A stretch of 64,000 nt of DNA from positions 3,968,001-4,032,000 of the forward strand of contig NZ_CP102512.1 in assembly GCF_024612015.1 (NCBI RefSeq). The letters are read 5' to 3'. Below the pieces are notes generated by a model that saw nothing but the letters and a program-made list of their open reading frames with translations, was not told the origin of the DNA and did not search any database. Of the stretch, positions 58,536-64,000 are shown one piece after another (position 1 is the stretch's first letter; each line of letters begins with the position of its first letter). Made by a program: the position numbers and the translations under genes. This DNA comes from Streptomyces sp. CA-210063 (GTDB lineage Bacteria > Actinomycetota > Actinomycetes > Streptomycetales > Streptomycetaceae).

Positions 58536-59194
58536 CAGGCCTCGCTCCCTTCGGTGTCGTTGGCCTTGTTCGGGCCGGACACGAAGGACTCAAGGGCGGC
58601 CTGGGTGAAGACCACATCGTCCGAGACGATCACGTCGTACGTGTTCAGCTGGCCCGGCTCCAGGATGTGGACCTGGGGCAGGTTGCGGGCGGAGAGCCAC
58701 GCGGCCTCTTCGGCGCGCTCGACGACCAGGAGCAGGTTCTTGCGCTCCGAGATCTTGCCGAACAGCGACTTGGCGGCCTTGGTGGACGGGTTCTCGCCCT
58801 CGATCACGCCGGAGACGACGTGGATGCGGTTGTGGCGGGCCCGGTCGGTGAGGGCGTGGCGCAGGGCCGCGGCCTTCATCTTCTTCGGGGTCCGCTGCGA
58901 GTAGTCACGCGGCTGCGGGCCGTGGACGACGCCACCACCGGCGAACTGCGGCGCGCGGGTCGAGCCCTGACGGGCGCGGCCGGTGCCCTTCTGGCGGTAC
59001 GGCTTCTTGCCGCCACCACGGACTTCGCCGCGGGTCTTGGTCTTGTGCGTGCCCTGGCGGGCAGCGGCGTTCTGCGCGACGACGACCTGGTGGATCAGCG
59101 GGATGCTGACCTTCTCCACGCCGAAGATCTCCGCGGGGAGCTCGACGCTTCCGGTCTTCTCGCCGGCAGGCGAAAGGATGTCAACAGTGCTCAT
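58535..59194 (-). CDS. rplD: 50S ribosomal protein L4
   Basis: 219-aa L4. The tunnel loop is [20 protein letters not shown], then [20 protein letters not shown]. The ATG at 59194 ([20 protein letters not shown]) is the normal start. In E. coli L4 represses the S10 operon. Confidence 0.98.
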   Translation of the reverse strand: MSTVDILSPAGEKTGSVELPAEIFGVEKVSIPLIHQVVVAQNAAARQGTHKTKTRGEVRGGGKKPYRQKGTGRARQGSTRAPQFAGGGVVHGPQPRDYSQRTPKKMKAAALRHALTDRARHNRIHVVSGVIEGENPSTKAAKSLFGKISERKNLLLVVERAEEAAWLSARNLPQVHILEPGQLNTYDVIVSDDVVFTQAALESFVSGPNKANDTEGSEA

Positions 59195-59201
59195 CGGTAC
59201 C

Positions 59202-59846
59202 TCAGGCCCCCTTGGCCGCGGTGCGGACCAGGACGAGGCCGCCGTTCGGACCGGGAACCGCGCCCTTGATGAGCAGCAGACCCTTCTCCGCGTCAACGGC
59301 GTGGACGGTCAGGTTCTGGGTGGTGACCCGCTCGTTGCCCATGCGACCCGCCATGCGGAGGCCCTTGAACACACGGCCCGGGGTGGCGCAGCCACCGATG
59401 GAACCGGGAGAGCGGTGCTTGCGCTGGGTGCCGTGTCCGGCGCCGAGGCCCTTGAAGTTGTGACGCTTCATGACACCGGCGAAGCCCTTGCCCTTGCTCT
59501 TGCCGGTCACGTCGACCTTCACGCCGGCCTCGAACACCTCAGCGGTGATCTCCTGGCCGAGCGTGTACTCGGAGGCGTCCGCGGTGCGGATCTCGACGAG
59601 GTGGCGACGGGGGGTGACGTCGGCCTTGGCGAAGTGGCCCTTGAGGGGCTTGTTCACCTTGCGCGGGTCGATCTCGCCGAAGGCGATCTGGACCGACTCG
59701 TAGCCGTCACTGTCGTTCGTACGGACCTGGGTCACGACGTTCGGGCCGGCCTTGACGACGGTGACCGGAACAACACGGTTGTTCTCGTCCCACACCTGCG
59801 TCATGCCGAGCTTCTCGCCCAGGATGCCCTTGATCTGCTTGGTCAT
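59202..59846 (-). CDS. rplC: 50S ribosomal protein L3
   Basis: 214-aa L3. [40 protein letters not shown] and [20 protein letters not shown], with the long loop reaching the peptidyl-transferase centre, are intact. It lies 17 bp after rpsJ. Confidence 0.99.
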   Translation of the reverse strand: MTKQIKGILGEKLGMTQVWDENNRVVPVTVVKAGPNVVTQVRTNDSDGYESVQIAFGEIDPRKVNKPLKGHFAKADVTPRRHLVEIRTADASEYTLGQEITAEVFEAGVKVDVTGKSKGKGFAGVMKRHNFKGLGAGHGTQRKHRSPGSIGGCATPGRVFKGLRMAGRMGNERVTTQNLTVHAVDAEKGLLLIKGAVPGPNGGLVLVRTAAKGA

Positions 59847-59863
59847 TCTCAGCTCACCGACCC

Positions 59864-60172
59864 CTAGAGCTTGATCTCGATGTCGACACCGGCCGGGAGG
59901 TCGAGTCGCATCAGAGAGTCAACGGTCTTGGGGGTGGGGTCGAGAATGTCGATCAGGCGCTTGTGCGTGCGCATCTCGAAGTGCTCGCGCGAGTCCTTGT
60001 ACTTGTGCGGCGACTTGATGACGCAGTACACGTTCTTCTCAGTGGGCAGCGGCACCGGGCCCGCGACCGACGCACCAGTGCGCGTCACCGTCTCGACGAT
60101 CTTCTTCGCCGAGGAGTCGATGACCTCGTGGTCGTAGGCCTTGAGCCGGATGCGGATCTTCTGTCCCGCCAT
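59864..60172 (-). CDS. rpsJ: 30S ribosomal protein S10
   Basis: 102-aa S10: [60 protein letters not shown]. It is the first gene of the superoperon and is preceded by a long leader. Confidence 0.99.
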   Translation of the reverse strand: MAGQKIRIRLKAYDHEVIDSSAKKIVETVTRTGASVAGPVPLPTEKNVYCVIKSPHKYKDSREHFEMRTHKRLIDILDPTPKTVDSLMRLDLPAGVDIEIKL

Positions 60173-60513
60173 GGCTACTCAGTAGTCCTTTGTCTCGTTT
60201 AACGCTCTGGAACCCGGTGTTCCGTTACCCGCTCCTCCGACCCACGCGGTCGGGTGTGTCGCGCTGTCACTGACACAGATGCCCCTTGTTCGAACATCCC
60301 TGCCGGGAAGCACGGCCCTTCCGGAACCGCAAGCCGAGGACGAAAGGCCCACCGGGTGCCTGGCCGGCGCCGCACTGACACTTCCCGAAAGATTCCCGTA
60401 CGTCCGCCCCAGCGCTGCCATCAGGCAGTTAGGGCGACGAGTACTGTGGGACTCGCTTCCGGTCCTCCCGGCGGGAGGCGCGCAGCATCAACACTCGACC
60501 GAGCAACCCCGCT
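60173..60513 (-). ncRNA. Long leader of the S10 operon
   Basis: About 340 bases lie between the predicted promoter and rpsJ, with no gene. Small stems are visible on either strand: CCGACC-N5-GGTCGG (60237-60253), GGAAC-N5-GTTCC (60209-60223), and GTGTC/GACAC arms around 60255-60277. The length and structures would allow autogenous control, as known for E. coli S10, but no homology can be claimed. Confidence 0.45.
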
Positions 60514-60544
60514 AGTCTGCCATACGGCGCAGCGCCTCCGCCAA
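60514..60544 (-). promoter_or_regulatory. Probable S10 operon promoter
   Basis: Minus strand TTGGCG (60544-60539), 19 bases, CAGACT (60519-60514). The -10 resembles the TAGACT found in strong Streptomyces rRNA and ribosomal-protein promoters. The start would be near 60506. Confidence 0.5.
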
Positions 60545-60916
60545 TCGAGCCGGAGAGATTACCCCGAGAGTGACGCAGGTCAAACCTGGAGGGGTTCCCC
60601 GGGAGCCGGGGCCGACCCCAGGAGGCCCGGCAAGGCTTCTGTGCACACCTGCGGCGGCGGCCAGGGCGGCCGCGGGGCGAGAAAGACGTCCCGCCCGTCG
60701 GACACGTTGACCAGCGAAGAGGCCGTGCCGACAAGGCCGGCGCCAAATCACCCCCCCCCATCGCGGGTACTCCGTTCAGCCTCTTGTTTGGCGAATACTC
60801 AACCAATTAACCACCGTTCATCGCCCGACGGCCCAGAAATCCGGTCATTAAATGCGATGAAAAGCCGCCCTTCTGATGCATTTTTATTTCCCTATGGGCG
60901 CATCGCAGCCGCCTAT
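60545..60916. other. Gap upstream of the secreted-protein operon
   Basis: No credible gene. The left part is high-GC with a G-run stretch. From about 60775 the base composition becomes clearly AT-richer and stays so up to the next start codon. The minus-strand frame across 60429-60806 has no family features, and no ribosome site is evident. Confidence 0.5.
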
Positions 60917-60978
60917 TTGATTTCCCCACCTCGACCTGGCTCTAATTTCCCCGAAGACGTGGGAGTCGTAATCCCACG
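60917..60978 (+). promoter_or_regulatory. Promoter and leader palindrome of the secreted-protein operon
   Basis: TTGATT (60917-60922), an 18-base spacer and TCTAAT (60941-60946) form a good vegetative promoter, start near 60953. In the leader, CGTGGGA (60958-60964) and TCCCACG (60972-60978) form a 7-bp inverted repeat, a possible operator or leader hairpin. The ribosome site AAGGAG follows at 60991-60996. Confidence 0.6.
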
Positions 60979-61000
60979 CGAAAAAAGGGAAAGGAGCGTC

Positions 61001-61706
61001 ATGCGGGTCACTCGAGCCTTCCTCGTGGGAGCCTCCGTACTCACCGTCTCGCTCGGCACCACCACCGCCTCGCAGGCACTCGGCTGGGAACGCCCCTGGG
61101 CGGCGCACACCCAGAGCAGCACTCGGTCCCCCGCCCACGACGAGCACGGCAAGGGCGACGACAAGAGCCACAAGGAGGTCAAGCTCAACAAGTACAACCT
61201 CCACCACAGCTGCAAGGGCCGCGACTTCGGCTTCTGCACCCAGAACCTGACCTTCGCGCCGAAGATCCTGGGAGACATCGGAGTCACGACCGGGCTCATC
61301 GGGCTGGCGGCCCCCGCTGCCGCCGCCCCTGCTGCTGCGGCCCCCGCTGCCGCCGCTCCCGCTGCCGCCGCCCCTGCAGCCGCCGCCAACCCTGGTGAGC
61401 CCGAGTGGTGCTCGCCCGGCTACTGGCGGAACCACCCCGAGTCCTGGGTCGGCTACAACCCGGCTCTCACAGCCGCTGGGGGGGGGAACCACCTACAGTT
61501 CCGTCTTCGGCTCGGCCCCGCCCCGTTCTCAGCTCGGCGTCCGCCAAGGCGCGCCGACCAACCCCACGCTCATGTATGTCCTGCAATTCGGCCAGTACTA
61601 CCAAAACCCCGGTTTCCACCGGAACCGGATCGCCGATCTGCTGAGTGCGGCTCACCCCGACATCAACTTCACCGGCGTACGCGTCAACAACTGCCCCCTC
61701 GACTGA
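61001..61706 (+). CDS. Secreted Pro-Ala-repeat/GYWRNH-motif protein, frameshifted at a G9 tract
   Basis: Signal peptide MRVTRAFLVGASVLTVSLGT ends near SQA. A His/Asp/Lys-rich stretch with CKGRDFGFC (residues 71-79) follows, then the hydrophobic ILGDIGVTTGLIGLA. Five exact PAAAA repeats occupy residues 105-129. The motif WCSPGYWRNHPESW (136-149) opens a C-terminal domain seen in other secreted bacterial proteins. At nine G residues (61478-61486) the frame is lost: the domain continues one frame over (TTYSSVFGSAPPRSQLGV, MYVLQFGQYYQNPGFHRNRI, NNCPLD). With eight G the product is 234 aa; as read, frame zero would end at 61765 in nonsense. AAGGAG site. Confidence 0.75.
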
Positions 61707-61801
61707 GCGAAAAGCGGTCGCCGCAGCGCCGAGCGGCCGCTGCTGAATCGCCTGGTTCTGCCTGACACTTCCTCGAATTTCACGAGCGACGCGTCAGGTG
61801 T

Positions 61802-61841
61802 GCGGCCCGTACGGCGAGGAATTTCCCGCCGCACGGGCCGC
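61802..61841 (+). other. Strong intercistronic hairpin before the DUF5819 gene
   Basis: GCGGCCCGTACGGCG and CGCCGCACGGGCCGC pair over 14 of 15 positions around a 10-base loop, ending seven bases before the ribosome site of the next gene. There is no T-run. It could be a partial terminator or an RNA stability element that makes the first gene more abundant than the next two. Confidence 0.7.
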
Positions 61842-61858
61842 CCAGCAGAAGGAACGTG

Positions 61859-62662
61859 ATGGAATCCTCCAGCAAATCCGCCGCCGGACGTTCGACAAGT
61901 GCGGCCATGACGACGCAGTACCTGCCCCCTCCACGGCCGGGAGCCCACGAGGACGCCTTCCCGACTGCGGAGCCGGAGACAGCCGGGGCGCACCCCCCAC
62001 GTGACAGCGACCCCGCACGCGCCACGGACGGCGACACCCACCGCCGGTGGTCCCGAACCTCTGTCGGCGTGCTGACCGCCACCGCCGCCCTCCTGGCCGG
62101 TGCCCTGGTGACGCATCTGGTCATGACCTTCCTGAGCCTGGCCCCGCCCAACGCCCTCAGAATCGGAAACCAGCGGACGATCAACGCGTATCTCGAACCC
62201 GAGTTCCAACAGAACTGGAAGTTGTTCGCCCCCGATCCGTTGCAGCGCAACGCCGCCGTCGGTGTCCGCCTGCGGACCACGGCCGACGACGGGACCGCGC
62301 ACATCTCGGAGTGGATCAACCTCACGGCCCAGGACCTGGACGAGATCAAGGGTGATCCGGCGCCGAGTCACGCGCACCAGAACATGCTCCGCAATGCCTG
62401 GGACAACTCCGAGAACTGGCACGGCCCGAACGACCTGCCCAAGGGCATCCGCGGAAAGGTGGCCGTCGCCTACCTGAAGCGCGTGGCGCTGCAACGGGTC
62501 GGGCGTCAGTGGGAGGGCGAGCGGATCACAGCGGTACAGCTCGCGGGCCGTTACTCGAAGGTGTCGCCCCCGTCGTGGAGCTCCGAGGAGCCGTCCGACA
62601 CGACCACCTATCAGGTGCGTCCGTGGTGGCCGGTGACCGACCAGGACTACAAGGGGCTGTGA
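61859..62662 (+). CDS. DUF5819 family membrane-anchored protein
   Basis: 267-aa protein. A Pro-rich cytoplasmic lead of about 65 residues is followed by one membrane span (VGVLTATAALLAGALVTHLV), then an extracellular domain with the DUF5819 signature (EFQQNWKLFAPDPLQRNAAV, GVRLRTTADDG). The ATG at 61859, five bases after GAAGGA, is preferred to the GTG at 61856. DUF5819 proteins typically pair with HTTM proteins, as here, one base apart. By layout it resembles SdpA of the Bacillus sdp system; the biochemical role is unknown. Confidence 0.88.
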   Translation: MESSSKSAAGRSTSAAMTTQYLPPPRPGAHEDAFPTAEPETAGAHPPRDSDPARATDGDTHRRWSRTSVGVLTATAALLAGALVTHLVMTFLSLAPPNALRIGNQRTINAYLEPEFQQNWKLFAPDPLQRNAAVGVRLRTTADDGTAHISEWINLTAQDLDEIKGDPAPSHAHQNMLRNAWDNSENWHGPNDLPKGIRGKVAVAYLKRVALQRVGRQWEGERITAVQLAGRYSKVSPPSWSSEEPSDTTTYQVRPWWPVTDQDYKGL

Positions 62663-62663
62663 A

Positions 62664-63866
62664 TTGAGCACCGCAACACCTACGTCGACCCGAACCACTA
62701 CGACGTCGACTCCTCCCGAAGCAGCGCCCCGCCGGTCGGTCGTCGACCGCTTCCGAGAGGCCCTCGCCCGCTTCGCACGTCTCGCATGCACCACCCGCGC
62801 CCCCTATCAGGCCGCGATCTTCCGTATCGGCCTGGCCGTGGCCATCTCCGCCCTTCTGCTCCGGGAGTGGCCGCACCGCCGGGTGCTGTTCGGCGACCGC
62901 AGCCCGCTGTCGCACGAGATGGCGCTCGAATTCGGGCGCCTGGACGGGACGTTCAGCGTCCTGCACTGGTCCGGCGGCCAGGTCTGGTTCGAGATCGTCT
63001 ACGCGCTGACCATCGCCTCGGCCCTGGCTGTGATGGTGGGCTGGCGCACCAGGACCATGAGCGTGCTGCTCATGATCGGGGTGCTCTCGCTGGAGAACCG
63101 TAATCCCCTGGTGGGCGACGGCGGCGACAACGTCATGCGCATCATGGTGATCTACCTGGTCTTCACCCGCTGCGCCCAGGTCTGGTCGCTGGACGCGCGG
63201 CGCGCCGCCCCCGGAGAGCGGCGGAAGGACCCGGACGACCGCACGGGAGTGGCCCTGTGGGCGGCCACCGGGATCTTCCTGCTGATGGCGTTCGGCATGG
63301 ACACCGGATGGCCTCTGTTCCTCTGGGTTCTCTGGGGTGTCCAGGGGCTGTGGTACGCGGTCAACCGCTGGTTCCGCGAGACCGAGGGGCGCGCGCTGCT
63401 GGACGTGGGGGCGTCCCTGCTGCACAACGCCGCGATGCTGACGATCGCCGGACAGATCTGCCTGATCTACGCCACGTCCGGCTGGTACAAGGTGCAGGGC
63501 CCGAAGTGGCAGGAGGGCAGCGCTCTGCACTACGCGCTGAACCTGGAGTATTTCTCCCCCTGGCCCTGGCTCTCGGCGATCGTCGCGGCCAACACCATGC
63601 TGGTCCTGGTGCTGAGCTACGGGACGGTCATGCTGCAGGTCGCCTTCCCCTTCACCCTCGGCAACCGCAAGGTCAAGAACGTGCTGGTGGCCGTCATGAT
63701 CGGCGAGCACCTGGGGATCGCGGTGCTGCTCGGCCTCCCCTTCTTCTCGCTGGCCATGGTCGCGTGCGACGCGATCTTCCTGCCCACCGCGTTCCTGGTG
63801 GCCCTCGGCGCCCGCTGCGGCCGCCTGCCCCGGCCCGCGCTGACCAGGAGAGTCGCGGCCGCCTGA
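62664..63866 (+). CDS. HTTM domain membrane protein (SdpB/VKGC-like)
   Basis: 400-aa integral membrane protein with several spans. The HTTM domain begins near residue 50 (APYQAAIFRIGLAVAISALL) and continues through WSGGQVWFEIVYALTIASAL, LLMIGVLSLENRNPLVGDGG, and ATSGWYKVQGPKWQEGSALH. The HTTM family includes the membrane part of vitamin K-dependent gamma-carboxylase and SdpB. The start is a TTG with a well-placed AAGGGG, one base after the DUF5819 stop. It closes the operon, with a strong terminator behind. Confidence 0.9.
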   Translation: MSTATPTSTRTTTTSTPPEAAPRRSVVDRFREALARFARLACTTRAPYQAAIFRIGLAVAISALLLREWPHRRVLFGDRSPLSHEMALEFGRLDGTFSVLHWSGGQVWFEIVYALTIASALAVMVGWRTRTMSVLLMIGVLSLENRNPLVGDGGDNVMRIMVIYLVFTRCAQVWSLDARRAAPGERRKDPDDRTGVALWAATGIFLLMAFGMDTGWPLFLWVLWGVQGLWYAVNRWFRETEGRALLDVGASLLHNAAMLTIAGQICLIYATSGWYKVQGPKWQEGSALHYALNLEYFSPWPWLSAIVAANTMLVLVLSYGTVMLQVAFPFTLGNRKVKNVLVAVMIGEHLGIAVLLGLPFFSLAMVACDAIFLPTAFLVALGARCGRLPRPALTRRVAAA

Positions 63867-63884
63867 GCCCGGCCGATCAGCACG

Positions 63885-63918
63885 CCGGTGCCCCCCGCCG
63901 ACGAGGCGGGGGCACCGG
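63885..63918. terminator. Terminator after the HTTM gene
   Basis: CCGGTGCCCCCCGCC and GGCGGGGGCACCGG form a 14-bp stem with one bulged C and a GACGA loop, 19 bp after the stop. It is shared with the converging gene entering from the right. Confidence 0.85.
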
Positions 63919-63936
63919 TCGTTCTCGTTCGCCCCG

Positions 63937-64000
63937 TCAGCGCACGTCGACGTAGTCCGCCGCGCTGGTGGCGACGCCGGTCGTCGAGTTGCCGTAGTAC
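63937..64000 (-). CDS. 3' end of a gene continuing beyond the window
   Basis: The minus strand reads YYGNSTTGVATSAADYVDVR followed by TGA. Only these 20 residues are inside the window. The Gly/Thr/Ser/Ala-rich composition suits a secreted protein, but no family can be named. Confidence 0.5.
   Translation of the reverse strand, partial: YYGNSTTGVATSAADYVDVR

Noticed and set aside
60429..60806. Possible 125-aa minus-strand gene upstream of the S10 promoter
   Set aside because: Arg/Gly/Pro-rich composition, no ribosome site and no family feature; it would also cover the predicted S10 promoter.
61487..61765. Frame-zero continuation of the secreted gene after the G tract
   Set aside because: Arg/Pro-rich shadow sequence; the neighbouring frame carries the coherent domain and a matching stop.

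Overview
The window is a piece of a Streptomyces-type actinobacterial chromosome. The evidence is the very high G+C content with strong third-position bias, many GTG starts (and one TTG), actinobacterial family pairs (XRE/DUF397, ECF with a YciI partner, DUF5819 with HTTM), and a core-gene order that matches the S10-spc-alpha region of Streptomyces. The left third is accessory. The right two thirds are mostly core, with a new-looking accessory block at the far right.

Left, 1-24.4 kb. Minisatellite DNA (1-683) lies behind an ECF42-like sigma factor and its YciI-family partner. An LCP cell-wall ligase follows. Next comes a complete xylan-use locus: a secreted GH10-CBM2 xylanase, a LacI-family regulator (BxlR), the three ABC genes bxlEFG, and a GH3 beta-xylosidase (bxlA). 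Palindromes, repeats and promoters that look like its control sites can be read directly. After a WhiJ-like XRE/DUF397 pair comes a minus-strand polymorphic-toxin locus: a secreted LamG/jellyroll protein, a 2,181-residue RHS protein ending in a probable PD-(D/E)XK nuclease, and a small low-GC gene where an immunity gene would be expected.

Middle, 24.4-43.5 kb. The t6A genes tsaB-rimI-tsaD (with an 85-residue companion) and tsaE surround a short protein preceded by an iron-box-like palindrome. Then follow an alpha/beta hydrolase, alr, glmS, acpS, the bifunctional NAD(P)H-hydrate repair enzyme, coaA, a DUF389 membrane protein, glmM, rpsI-rplM, two unknown exported or membrane proteins, and truA. 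A dispersed repeat with the core GGGGAACTGCGCGA, usually attached to a hairpin, sits in seven gene gaps between 27.6 and 47.2 kb.

Right, 43.6-60.5 kb. The ribosomal protein superoperon is transcribed right to left: rpsJ-rplC-rplD-rplW-rplB-rpsS-rplV-rpsC-rplP-rpmC-rpsQ, then rplN-rplX-rplE-rpsN-rpsH-rplF-rplR-rpsE-rpmD-rplO, secY-adk-map, and infA-rpmJ-rpsM-rpsK-rpoA-rplQ. Most genes touch or overlap by one base. The few larger gaps carry strong RNA hairpins, including a tandem pair exactly at the S10/spc boundary.

Far right, 60.5-64 kb. A three-gene plus-strand unit encodes a secreted Pro-Ala-repeat/GYWxNH-motif protein interrupted at a run of nine G, a DUF5819 protein, and an HTTM (SdpB/VKGC-like) membrane protein. 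The layout recalls the Bacillus sdpABC peptide-toxin maturation genes and is the best candidate here for an undescribed system. The window ends inside a minus-strand gene.
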